64,000 bases of DNA from Bimuria novae-zelandiae CBS 107.79 (lineage: Eukaryota; Ascomycota; Dothideomycetes; Pleosporales; Didymosphaeriaceae), in the NCBI GenBank assembly GCA_010015655.1, contig ML976666.1, forward strand, positions 636,092-700,091, in the 5' to 3' direction. A program made the position numbers and the translations under genes. The notes beneath the pieces were generated by a model that saw only the letters and a program-made list of their open reading frames with translations, was not told where the DNA came from and ran no database searches. This document shows positions 10,936-22,100 of this stretch, piece after piece. Within the stretch, counting starts at the first letter, position 1. Every line of letters starts with the position of its first letter.

Positions 10936-12486
10936 TACGCGTCTGCAATAGCCGTCATTCTTGTCAGCATATTCTTTCCCTCGTTCCGCCCGAAGCGCAC
11001 CTGGTTTCTCCCAGTCGAAAGCCTAAACGTAGCAAGATGTATCGAGCTTCACAACGAGATCGTCCGTCTAGGATGGGAAGGGATGGGTCACGCACCTGAA
11101 GATTTGCATCTAGTGACATGGTATGAATTCCACGTGCAAAACGTGAACAAGGCGAGCGGTGAACTCTCCAAGGAGCTATTAGGATTTCTGAAAGGCGCGT
11201 ATGACCTGGGCGGGGTACATCATTTTCACTATTATGCCTCGGGCCTCCTGTACCCTGGCGACGACATGTTCGCCTTCCTCGACCAAATTTGCGGATACAA
11301 GGAACATCAGGTCAACATATACGATGGGTATCATCGGAGGTTGAAGTCGAGAAAATTGAGGAGGTACGTGCGGTTGTATTGGGCCACAAACATTGCTTCA
11401 CATTCAGAAGGCCTGATGTACGTACCGCAGAGTACGCATGCAGTATTAGGGCACTGATGTACACGAGCAGATCCGATCAGCACACGAATACCGCCATCAT
11501 GTGCATGAGCATTCACGACACAGATGGCCTTTGTCAACCTGATCGTATCAATTGGTTACCTCTGGAAGACATCTTGGCGGCCTGGCTCGATATGCTACGC
11601 GTAGGCAAGGTAAAAGCGGAACCCCCCGGCGTAGGAAGTATCCGGTATTATAGCAACAAGTTCGATCCATGGATCCTCCTGCAATACAGCAACAAGCAAC
11701 TCGAAGAGGCAGTCAGTGTGTTTGATTCACTTGTGACCGCGATCGAGAGCCGCATGCCTCAGCTAGACCCAGACATCCGAGCTTTAAACGTCACAATGTT
11801 CGACCAGGAAACTCTGACATCGGCCAAAATACCCCGAGGCTTCGTCTTTGAGTTTCCCCGCAAGGTCCGCCAGCCACGCTTCCGCTTCATAGCTCCAGGC
11901 CTCGATGTCGCGACCCCGCAGTCTATATCAAACCAACCATTCTTCAACGTATTGGAAACTCTCAAGGAACGGCATAACTTCGAGAATTGGGCCCCTCCGA
12001 TCTATCTTTTCCGGTCATCCCTCACTTACAATTACCACCTAAAAAGCCATATAGCTTGTGAGATTATGACGATATACTCCGACACCCTTACAACGCGTCA
12101 ACCTCTCCAGCTGGATTGTACTTTCACTCCAGTTACCTGCACGGCAGCAATAATCATGAAGACCAGGTTTCTCTTGTCCTTCCCTACGCTATCGGCGCCA
12201 ATGGCCGGGCACGCAAAAGCGATGGCACGATGTTTGGTGAACGCGTAACGCAGTACGATCCTCCGCGGCCGAAGGATGTGCATGCAGAGCTGTACCAGAT
12301 GGGACACCAGTCTTTCATCGAGATGCACGCCGTGAGGCTAGTGAAGGTGTTGAAAGTTGGCTTGCAATGGTGGAAAGAGGAGACTGGCAGGTTGGTGCAG
12401 AAGGCATTTCAAACGGGATCAAGGAGTGGAAGAAGGCAGACACATGGGGTGGGTGGAAGAATTATTATATTCCGCCGGCCTGGTGA
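10936..12486 (+). pseudogene. decayed gene, unknown function
   Basis: One protein seems to run across all three frames. The first frame (from about 10936, first ATG 11083) has a hydrophobic stretch AIAVILVSIFFPS and then WYEFHVQNVNKASGEL, and ends near 11325. The second frame carries SSEVEVEKIEE to about 12010, including NWLPLEDILAAWLDMLRVGK. The third carries LPYAIGANGRARKSDG to about 12300. The first frame is used again for GIKEWKKADTWGGWKNYY, ending in TGA at 12484-12486. Codon-like composition is good in each piece, but at least three shifts separate them, and there is an in-frame stop near 12052. No intron set repairs this. An upstream TAG just before the first frame suggests a lost or spliced 5' exon. 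I do not recognise the family. Confidence 0.5.
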
Positions 12487-12600
12487 TTGGCACACACGCC
12501 CTAGCCTACTCAAAACACGGGTCTCAACCACTATAGCCTGAGGCTCCGTTCCCTCGTCTCTGCCAAACTTCTCAGCAGGGGAACTTGGCATAAAGGCCTT

Positions 12601-13548
12601 TTACTTTGTGCTTGCAATGAAGTCTTTGATGGTCCGCTCCAGACCCACATCATCCGCAAAGCCCAACTCCTTCGCCCTCGACGTATCGTACTTTCCGGGC
12701 CAACTCAGCACGATCCTCTCAATATTCTCATCCCTCTTCTCTTTTACCAAGGCCCTCGTCTCCTTCCCCGCCACCTTCTCCAAAGCCTCTAAGATCTCGC
12801 CGCTGGTCGCCGTGTAGCCCGGAAGCAGCACCGTACGGAAGTAGCCAAACTTCTCGGCTGGGACGTTCATGGCATGCACGAGATTATGCACCAATGTTCT
12901 AGGAGAGACCAGCCAAATCCCAATGTTCAGATCGACGGGTAGCTCGCTCTCCTGCCCATGGACAGGCTCTCTCACAATGCCTGACACGAACGACGAAGCA
13001 GCCGCAGTGGGGGCACCCGCACGGACGAAGACCGTGGGCAAACGTACTGCTCTGCCATCGATGAAGCCTCTCCGGGAGTAGTCGTTGAGAAGGAATTCCA
13101 CCATGAGCTTTTGCGTGCCGTACGAGCTTTCCGGCATGGGAACGATATCCGTCTCCGTGGCGACGTTCTTGACGGCAGCTCTTCCAAACACCGCGCACGA
13201 AGATGTGAAAACGACTTTGGTCCCGGGCTTCTTTACTCTAATGGTATCGAGAAGGCCGCGGACGCTGTCGAAGTTGACACTTAGTCCGAGCTCCAGGTTG
13301 GCTTCTGCACCGCTGGACATGATGCCATGGAGGATGTAGACAGCATCTGGAGAGCGATCTATCAAAGCCTCTCGGACTTCCGCTTTCGTCAGGTCTGCGC
13401 CAATGCATTCGACTTTGGTCGAAGTGGTGGGATTCGGAGGAGCCTGGACGTCAGCCAAGACGAGTTCGGCATCGGGAGAGACCTCGATGAATTTCTTTGC
13501 GAGGGCTTGGCCGACGAAGCCGCCGGCGCCAGTGATAATGACTCTCAT
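12601..13548 (-). CDS. extended SDR / NAD-dependent epimerase-dehydrogenase
   Basis: A single-exon, 315-residue protein of the extended short-chain dehydrogenase family. The N-terminal Rossmann motif is GAGGFVG (residues 7-13), with an acidic residue at the end of beta-2 (LVLADV), as in NAD-binding members. Catalytic features are the TSSCAVFG segment and the YGTQK (YxxxK) motif near residue 146. Closest in layout to bacterial D-erythronate dehydrogenase (DenD)-like proteins, which oxidise sugar acids, but substrate cannot be read from sequence. Length is normal for the family and the frame is intact. The gene ends only about 115 bp from the decayed gene on the other strand. Confidence 0.88.
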   Translation of the reverse strand: MRVIITGAGGFVGQALAKKFIEVSPDAELVLADVQAPPNPTTSTKVECIGADLTKAEVREALIDRSPDAVYILHGIMSSGAEANLELGLSVNFDSVRGLLDTIRVKKPGTKVVFTSSCAVFGRAAVKNVATETDIVPMPESSYGTQKLMVEFLLNDYSRRGFIDGRAVRLPTVFVRAGAPTAAASSFVSGIVREPVHGQESELPVDLNIGIWLVSPRTLVHNLVHAMNVPAEKFGYFRTVLLPGYTATSGEILEALEKVAGKETRALVKEKRDENIERIVLSWPGKYDTSRAKELGFADDVGLERTIKDFIASTK

Positions 13549-14166
13549 AGTGACTGTATACTTGCGAGGGATACGCTACGGGTTGATGCCATATTTAAAG
13601 CTTCGCCACAGGCGTTTCCGCGGCCTTTTCCGCCCCGTGACGTTCGACGAGGGGTGGTGGATAGCGGGGAAGCGCACGGACTCGTATTCGGAGGAGAGAA
13701 TGCCGACTTCACTTTCGCGCCCTCGCACATCGCTCCGAAGACTGCGCGAGCGTGAAACAAACTGTCAAAGTGCTCGTCGTACGCTGATAGGCTCAAATAT
13801 CTACTTAGGGCGATTCCAGTTCAACATCCAGGGAAGAGGCATGGAGCGCTTTACCCCGCATGCTCGAGGCAGTCACGGCACAAGTTACAGAATCTGCGCG
13901 GATCTGGTTCTGTGGAACAGACGAACGAGAAGACACAAAAATTAAGGGCGTGTTTGGTTGCTCTGATAGTAGCTCCGTTTAGGCCCCCGGTAATGAAACG
14001 GACAGTAATCGGTGGCCTGTTCGGTATTTCGTCTCTGATAGCTTAGCAATCAAGAGGTCCAATTAGCTATCGGACGCTAGCTAAAATAACCCTATTTAGC
14101 CTGTTCTCGGGCCACATGTGACCTCCTGCGTCTCCAATTGACAAACTTGACCTCTGGAGGTCTTTT
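13549..14166. other. intergenic; promoter of SDR gene and a possible truncated MITE
   Basis: The stretch next to 13549 should hold the SDR promoter. From 13945 the sequence GGGCGTGTTTGGTTGCTC resembles the terminal repeats of short hAT- or Harbinger-type MITEs (GGGCxTGTTTGG). No matching right end is present before the LTR at 14167, so it may be cut off. No gene seen. Confidence 0.4.
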
Positions 14167-14369
14167 TGTCGCGGTGAGCAGAGCGCTGAGCGGACAGTAC
14201 GCAGTGGAAAAGATTGTTGGATTGAACTGAGGTTGTACTATCTAGGAGCTACAGAAGGTATATGTGCGCAGGCACAAACAACGCTAGTCCTAGATAAGTA
14301 GAAGGAAGGTTGCAACCACATCATGGTAGGAGCAACTATCTCGCAGGGTAGGAGCCATAAACCGTGACA
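14167..14369 (-). repeat. Cop4 3' LTR
   Basis: 203 bp, ends TGTCGCGG and CCGTGACA. The bases just inside (14370-14378), read on the minus strand, give GGGGGGTG, a polypurine tract directly before the LTR. This fixes the element orientation as minus. Confidence 0.88.
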
Positions 14370-14379
14370 CACCCCCCAG

Positions 14380-17300
14380 CTAGCGTTGACGCACAGGCAG
14401 GGAGCCAATAACAGCTAATTAGTATTAGTGTATGTAGATACTATTAAGATTGTTGCTATCTATTCGACGCAGGCCCTTTAGGCGCTTAGTAATATTAATA
14501 AGGCTAATTTAGCGTACGAAGTCTACAAACTTCTATTTAAATAAAATTTTTATAAGTCTATTAGTAGGTATATAATTAGTAGGGACCTATTTAATATTAA
14601 TACGTAAAGTAGTAACCTCTTATTAAATCTAAAGCTAGTAGATATTAATGTGCTTAACCTTTATATAAAGTTTATCTTACTATTTAGTAATAATACTAAT
14701 AGTTTACTAATTATTACACTAGATAGTAGGTATATAGTTAAGGGTAAGGTTAATACTAAAGAAAAATTACATCTATTCTTCTATTTATAAGCTAGTAAGT
14801 AATAGAGTAAGTAATTTAAATTTTATAATTAATTCTATAACTATATATTATACTATTAACTTCTAGTTAATTATTAGTTTACTAAACTTAAAAGTATAGC
14901 GTTAAGAGTTTTAGTAAGTCTTAGGCTTATTAGCGTATAAGGCGTTAAAAGACCTAAAAAAGCGAGGATTATAGTACGTTAAATTATTAAATAAATACTT
15001 AGCTATGTCCTGCGCGCTTATAGAGGCTTTAAGAGTAAAAGCTTTTATGCTAAGTAGGTAGCGCTAGGTCTTATAAATTTTTAAGATATAAGACTATCCT
15101 AGGTTAGTAAGGTGGCAGGTAAAGACAACGTATATTTAAGTAACGTTAGGTCTTCCCTAAATAGTAATATATACTAAGGAGCTAACTAGTTACTAATAGA
15201 GTTTTATTTAAGTAGTACCTATCTTCTTAGTAAATTATAGTAACTAGTTCTCTAATAGTAAGACGTCTAGAGCTTTACTTATAACTTTAATACTAAATTA
15301 AGCGTATACCTTATCGATAAACGCGTTTTAGATTAGCTATATCTTATATAGAGCTTAATTACGTACGATGCGGATTCTAAGAAACTAGGTAAAATCTTTT
15401 ATAGCTTTAATATTATATAGGTCCACCAGATTCTTCTTAAAGGACCTATAGTAATAGGCATTAGACTAATAATATACTATAATAATATTAATAACGTAAA
15501 TAAATAGGATAAGCTAGTAGCTTGTATATAAGTAAGGAAAGCCTTTAACTAGCTTTAGGCCTAGCTTAACAAGCTATCGACGTAGCTTATTATACTATAG
15601 GATTAGTGACTCCTTTAGGCTATATAGGGCGCGGAGCACTAGCATAATCTTGCCTTTAGTATAGTAGAATGCCTTAGGTGTTTTAGTGTATAGTTTTTAA
15701 TTAATATTAGTATTTAGGAAGGTAGTAGGGACGTCGTACTACTTTAGTTCTAGACTAAAGTAATTAGTAATTATAATAAAAGCATAAAAGTTATAAATCG
15801 CGAGTATAGTAGCGTACGTATTATTAAGTAGAGCTTAAAGATCTCCTTAAATAATAATTTAAGTTTTAAACTATAAGAGGTATCCTTTTTCGTTAATCTT
15901 ATATATAAATATTTATATTAATAGTAGCACCTTAGCGTTTATAGTAGCTTTTATTTTTATAGTCTTTTTAAAGACTCCTTTAGCGCGTAGAGCTTACTAC
16001 TTAACCTCTTTATAGCGTATTAAAATTAATTTCTAAATATATATATATATTAAGCTATTTTACTGTCCTTAGCAAGGGTGGTAGCTAAGACTAATAAATT
16101 CTTAGTATTTTATCTATAGTAGGTCTAGAGCGACTCTTAGTTAAAAACGCACGAAGATAGTTAATAAAAGGTATAGCTCTTAGCGCTATAGTATATATAT
16201 AAATTATAAAATTATTAAAGTCTTTCTGCTTTTAACTACGTTTACTAGTAAGTATTAAGTTTATATTAGTTAGGTTTAAGTTAATATCTTATAGAGCTCT
16301 TTCGCCGCGTTAGTAATAGCCCTTAGGTATTATATTACTCTTAGGAGTCTAAATGCTTATAGTAGTAGATATTATAGATCTTAGAGTAGGTAGCTATTAC
16401 TATGCTAATTTAAATATATTATTAACCTGCTTACCCCCTACCTAGGCGCTTATAACTCTTAAAGCTAAGGTTGTAGGTGTCTCTACTAGGCGGTAACGTT
16501 AATAAGTAGTTAATAGATCTTTAATACTAATATTATTATATTAATATTCTTTTAAATATTTAAGTAGTTTAATTATTTCTTTAAGCACTAATCCTAACGC
16601 GTACTTATTTATTTTATTAAAAAAAAGTATAGACTTAAATATAACGTCGCAAGTAATAATAATAGTATTTTTTATAGATAGCTAGATATAAAAGATATTA
16701 GTACCTTAGTAACTAGTAAGGTAGCTAATTAGATTGCGCGATTTAAGCTTATTAGTAGCTCTTAGATTATAATTATAGACGTAGGCGCGATAGCTAATAG
16801 GTCTTATATAAGTAATAAGTGGCTTTCGTCCCTATACTACCTCGTATAGTGTCTTCTAGCCTAGTGCTTTGGTAGGCATGCGATTAAGGATGTATGCGGC
16901 GGTGCGATACAGCTTATATAATAGACTTTTTGGCAGGTTAGCGTGTATGCGCATAGCGCAAGCTTGCTACATTAGTACTTTACTAGCGCGTTTAATAAGT
17001 CTATTTAGTTCTTTTATATTAGGTAGTGCTAGCTTATATAGCATGCTTAGTTCTTTTACTATATTAATAAGATTATTTCTAAATCCTTTTTTATTATTAT
17101 ATTAAATAATAACTATGTTAGCGTTATACACGCGCTAGATTTTATAAATTAAAGCTATAAATTAGTGTATAAGGGTTAGCTTGTCCTTTCGCTTAACTAT
17201 AGCAATTTTATACTACTTTAAGTACTTATCTATTGTTATAAGGCGCTCACACCTTGTTCTGTTCCAGGTTAGGGCAGTAAGGTATCATAGTGCTTTATAA

Positions 17301-18767
17301 ATTATTTAGTAGTATAAGTTAATGCGACACTTAGCGCGAGGCTAGATAATTTAATTTTATAATAAAGTAAGATAACTATTAGTCTATATAAGAGAACGTA
17401 CTCGTATAGAAAATATATAAGTTAACTATAAGGAGCATAATAAAGGAAACTGTTTTATATATATATCCTCCTTGTCCTATAGAATCCCACGATGTCCTAT
17501 ATCCTGGCACCGTGGGATCCTATGGGATTTCCTAGGACGTTACGTAATTAAAGGGTCACGTGGTCCCACGGTGTCCCATGGTCTTGGCGTCTGGGACAGC
17601 CTGGGACGTTACGTAAGCCTGAGGTGGGGTCCGGATGCCGTCATAAGGCTCTCCGTCCCACCGTCGACTCCTGGATCGTAACATCTATAAAGTGTAAGGC
17701 GTACTTACTACTATTAATATACTCCTTTCTTATAGGAATCATATAGATAAGATCTATTATAATTTAATAAAAAGGTTGTTAGGTATAGCTCTTAGCTAGG
17801 CGTCTTACATTAATATAAGTTATTTAAGCTTTAATATATATTTAATAAAAATAATTAAGGTAGTTTCCTGTTAGTTAAACGCTATTAACGTTTAATTTAA
17901 GTTAGCTAACTACTTTTTAGCCTAGATAGCCCTATATTTAATAAGCAACACGTTAATTAATAATATTAATTAGCTTTAGTACGTATAATAGGCGATATAA
18001 TGCTTTAAACGTACTTAGTGTTAAGTAGAGTAATAATAAAGGTAGTTAATGTAATAGCTTTGCGTTAATAAGCTAGTGATCTCTATTATACTTAAGTTAT
18101 GCAATAACGTAGGATAGCTAATATATATATAGGATATCTTAGCTAAAGTTAAAGTGGATAGACTCTATACGATAGCGAGCGAGTCCTAATACGCTTATAA
18201 AAAAGCCTTCGACGTACGCGACGTGCGTCAGCTCTAGCGTTTGTAGTCTATGTGGTGTACGAGCGACGAGTTTCATCGTGCCCTAAGCCGTAATAAGGAT
18301 ATAGCTATTGCTAGCATGGAGGTAGCGACGCTTTAGATTATTATTTATCCTCTTCTAGCTATGCTATAACTCTGTATTAATAACGTAGGTGTTTAACTCT
18401 GGATTAACGATCTATTAATTAAGAAGCTTAGTCTTATTAGTGTTATTTTTAACTATTACTATAAGCTCTTTTTTAGGCTTAGTATTAGTATCTAGCGTAA
18501 TTATATTTGAAACGTTATTTAATCGAGATTCGAGTAATTCGAGTTTAAGAGAATTAACTTAATTAATACTAATATATAATAGGCTAGTAACTACTATAAA
18601 GGTATTATTATCTTTAGCAGGAGGATTACTATTATTAATTTATAGTAATCTAGTATTCTATAGTTATTTGGCTACCGATTTAGTTAGAGTAGTCTTAATA
18701 CGCTTATTAATCTTAAGGTCTTTTTATACTTCTTTAACCTTTTATATAGCCTTAGTAGTAGGCTAAT
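14380..18767 (-). pseudogene. Cop4 Pol remnant, heavily RIPed
   Basis: Read on the minus strand, this gives a protease segment near 18440-18480 (W-I-V-x-P..NTHVIN) and an integrase near 16650-17060 (NLPKSLLYKLYRTAAYILNR and PISYRAYVYNYN). Reverse transcriptase lies near 15470-16100, where the YVDD region of Cop5 has a clear match, and RNase H near 14400-14800, which aligns with 46010-46480 of Cop5. Almost every expected Gln and Trp codon is TAA or TAG. The open frame at 16869-17105 on the plus strand is only the complement of the integrase. Confidence 0.78.
17470..17690. repeat. GC-rich islet inserted in Cop4
   Basis: About 220 bp of clearly higher GC, free of RIP decay, lies between the integrase and protease regions of Cop4. 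It contains a direct repeat GGGACGTTACGTAA / AGGACGTTACGTAA (about 17533 and 17605) and several inverted CCCACG/CGTGGG pairs. No coding frame with a known domain. It may be a small non-autonomous element, too short or too young for RIP; borders are approximate and no target repeat was found. Confidence 0.5.
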
Positions 18768-19054
18768 TGTCAGATTAGACAACCTACTGTGAATCACAGT
18801 AAGTTATACTGTTGCCTACAGTATGAGTGCGACCCATCTACTGTCTCCTCACCTAAACTATCGCCCAGAGTGCGATAGGATGAAGAAGGGAGGCTGGCGC
18901 ACTATTGCCCCTGCACTATCCTATATAGTGCAAGCGTGAAACATCGCTAGATAGACACCTTGCGCACATCCACGGTTTCCATAATTAATTATTATATCTA
19001 TTAACTCTTATTATCGCATTATCTTAAAGTGACAGAACACTATTAAATTTAATA
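18768..19054 (+). repeat. Cop2 5' LTR
   Basis: 287 bp. It begins TGTCAGATTAGACAACC. Its last four bases are aata where the 3' copy has gaca, a pair of RIP-type transitions. Confidence 0.92.
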
Positions 19055-19064
19055 ATTAAGAGTC
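19055..19064 (+). other. Cop2 primer-binding site (half-tRNA-Lys type)
   Basis: ATTAAGAGTC follows the 5' LTR with no gap and complements the anticodon arm of tRNA-Lys(CUU). Identical to the sites in Cop1 and Cop3. Confidence 0.6.
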
Positions 19065-19101
19065 TTACTACCTTAACTAACACTACCTTAAGCTAATCGC
19101 A

Positions 19102-22100
19102 ATGGCCCTATTGACCCTTAGAGATCCTACAGTGATCCTGACTAACTACACTAACTATACGCCTTGGCTGCAATAACTGAAATTAAGGTGTTATGTTCTT
19201 AATGTCTAGAGAATTATTAATCTAGCATTAATAGTTAAACTAATTCTATAACCTGTGCTGCCTATAGCACTAATAATTAAAAAATATTAACTAAGCACTG
19301 CCTTTATGGCAGCGCACCCGAATAAGGAACTAACACTGCCCTTACAACTATTAGTAGCAGGAGGAAAGTCGTTCAAAGAAGATAGCGACTACTACAAATT
19401 ATGGCTAGAAGTATACAAGCTGCTTAATTAATTATACCAAGACGAGAAGGCAGATCTCGACAAGATCGTCACCTTTATATAATTAACTATCTTAGCTTAT
19501 CTACAGAAGACATATTATCTACCTAACAAATTAATTAAGAAATAGATTAATAATCTAACGCTTACCGTCGGCGTAGATCTCGAAGACGAATACGAACGCG
19601 CCCGAGCGCGATATCTGAATGCTCTCAAACCAATAAGGAGCTCGACCCAATGGGCCACATGGCTCGCCGAATACGATCAAGCAGCGACCGAAGCAGAATT
19701 AGTAAACGTTTTAGAGCTAGCAACATTAGCCTCTGTTAAAGTAGACTTTATAAGAGCCGTTAACTATATTACGTTATAATAGGTAATAACCTTTAGTTAA
19801 TAAGGAAAACAGGACCCAGCAATTACTCGCAAACATATAATAAAACTCTTCTAAGACTATATAAATCTCCAGCACCTAGTTAAGGGTAAATAAAGAGGCG
19901 CCTTTACTATTGCAGGTTTATCTCTCGCTAATAGTGGTGAACCTACTTAAACCACAGACAGGGACGCCTCTCTTATAAACGAAGCAGCATTATTAAACCA
20001 GGGAAGACCTCGGGCTATAAAATAATAAAATAATAGTATACGCACTAAATCTAAGCGGTCTGCAAATATAGATAATAAGCTAATAGTAGTTAGTAGTAAA
20101 GGTGGATTAAACCCTAAGTGCCCTGCTTGTGAACAACGCCATAATCTAAAGGAATATTTCTATGTATATCCTAATAAGCAGCCTGCTTGGTTTAGACTAA
20201 ACCCTATAATAGTAAAGCTTATTAAGTTCTGGCTAGAACATAATCTAGATCTCTAGTTAAGCATAAGGGGTGAAAAGAGATAGAAGTCTTATACACTAAC
20301 TATTAAACGCTCGCACACTCCTACCCTAACTCGAATTACTAAGGCTAACGATAAATAACTAGATAGACGGAAAATCACTAATCTCCTAGCGAGCTTTAAT
20401 GCCGCATCCTACTACTTAGACCCAAACACGTACCCACTGCGCTACTCAGCGATCCTCGATTTAGGCACCACCTGCCATATCTTTAACAATATCGATCGGT
20501 TTGTCTTAATGCGGCCACCATCGCCAGGAGACTTTATATGGGCGGGTTTATTACGAGTATAGATAAAGGGATATAGGAGCGTCTATCTACACGTTAGAAG
20601 CAGACAAGGGAATTAGATACTAAGGCTTAACAACGTCGCCTATTATCCTGAACTACTATATAATCTAGTATCTTTCTAATTACTCCGGAGGCAAGGCCTC
20701 TGGTGGGATACGTAAGTAGAACTAACGATAATTAAGTAAAGAGATAATATAGTCCTCGCAGAACTCCAGGAAATATATAATTAATAGGTACTAGAGTTTA
20801 GAACATTAATAAGCTACACTATAATAAAGAGTATAACTTATGCTATATATAAGACTAACTCGCGCACTAAAAGGCAAGCTTAGAAGGTAGATATAATTAC
20901 TTAGCACAAATAATTAGGCCACCTAGGACTTTAGGTGCTTAAATACACTGTGAATTACTCTAAGGGGGTGCGCCTTAAAGGACCTACCACGGTCTAATGC
21001 GATGCTTGTGGACGATCGAAACTTAAGCAACAAATACGAAGACAGGCTAGATAAAGCAATAACGGCCCTAGTAAAAGAATTGCTATTAACTTCCACGACT
21101 TTAAGCAAGAAAGCTCCACTAGCGAGAAAAGCTAAATACTTATTACTAATAGATTTTTAGGCATAGCTTAGGATTTTTACTTTAAGGACAATAGACTAGC
21201 GCGGATAATTATTAAGCTACTAAAGGAATTCGCACTATTTATAAAAGTACAGTTTAAGATTATAATTAAAGTAATAGAGTCTAACAATAAGATCTTCTTA
21301 GTTAAACAAGACGTTAATAAGTGGTGTATCAGCGAAGGTATTATTATCGAGCCTTTAGCACCCGATACCTAAGCGCAGAATAGAGGCGCTAAACGCTTAG
21401 GGGGTGTAATTAAGGAGAAAAGTCGTGCGATGCGACTGGACGCCAACCTTCCCTAGATACTATAGCTAGAAATTACACGAGCGGCCGTATACCTCTATAA
21501 TCAAACACCAAACTACGCCAACTAATGGCGATCACCACACGAAGTGTTCCTCACAATAGTAGCCTTTTAGAACGGCATTGTCACCTAGCTAAAGAAACCT
21601 AATTAGGCTTACCTCAGGGCCTACGGCTGTAAAGCCTTTGCCATGACTAACAACACAAAACGCGGCAAGAGCAAGCTCTAAAGGCTTAATCTAAAAGCAT
21701 GGATTAGCTACCTAGTGGGCTATTAATTAATAAATATCTAGAGGATATGGATCCCCTCCCTCGTAAAGGTTATTAGTACTCGCGACGTTATTTTTAACGA
21801 ATAATTAGTATTCTTAGGCAAGATAAAAGACCTAATAGACAACCTTATGTATAGCACTTATAAAGAGATCGTAGCATGGACCTAATTAGTAGAGCTATTG
21901 CCCTCACCGCTGGAACAATAATATATAGAGTCTTTCTACGAGGATGAGCCAATAATAGACTCCTAAGAGGATAACGACACTCTAGAGTATAATTAAGGGA
22001 AGAAAGTTAACTATATTTACTTATTACTACTAGCGACACTACTACCTGTCGTACTACTCGCATAATTAATAGCTAGTAATTATACTAAACTTTATAGTAA

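Noticed and set aside
12608..13339. Several open frames on the plus strand opposite the SDR gene
   Set aside because: The minus-strand frame carries all SDR motifs; the plus frames are by-products of its GC-rich codons.
1..14369. The two matching LTRs at 1-202 and 14167-14369 considered as ends of one 14-kb element containing the gene island
   Set aside because: The polypurine tract shows that the element of the right LTR extends to the right. The left LTR has no such tract on its right side, and the genes between are ordinary host genes in mixed orientation.
16869..17105. 78-codon plus-strand open frame with a Leu- and Ser-rich sequence
   Set aside because: The complementary strand reads as Copia integrase (Cop4); the frame is a shadow.
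17472..17681. 69-codon frame in the GC-rich islet
   Set aside because: It arises from repeated GGGAC/CCCACG words, has no homology to any domain I know and no gene signals.
20923..21108. Minus-strand 61-codon frame
   Set aside because: It lies opposite the Cop2 GAG-pre-integrase region, which is clearly plus-sense.
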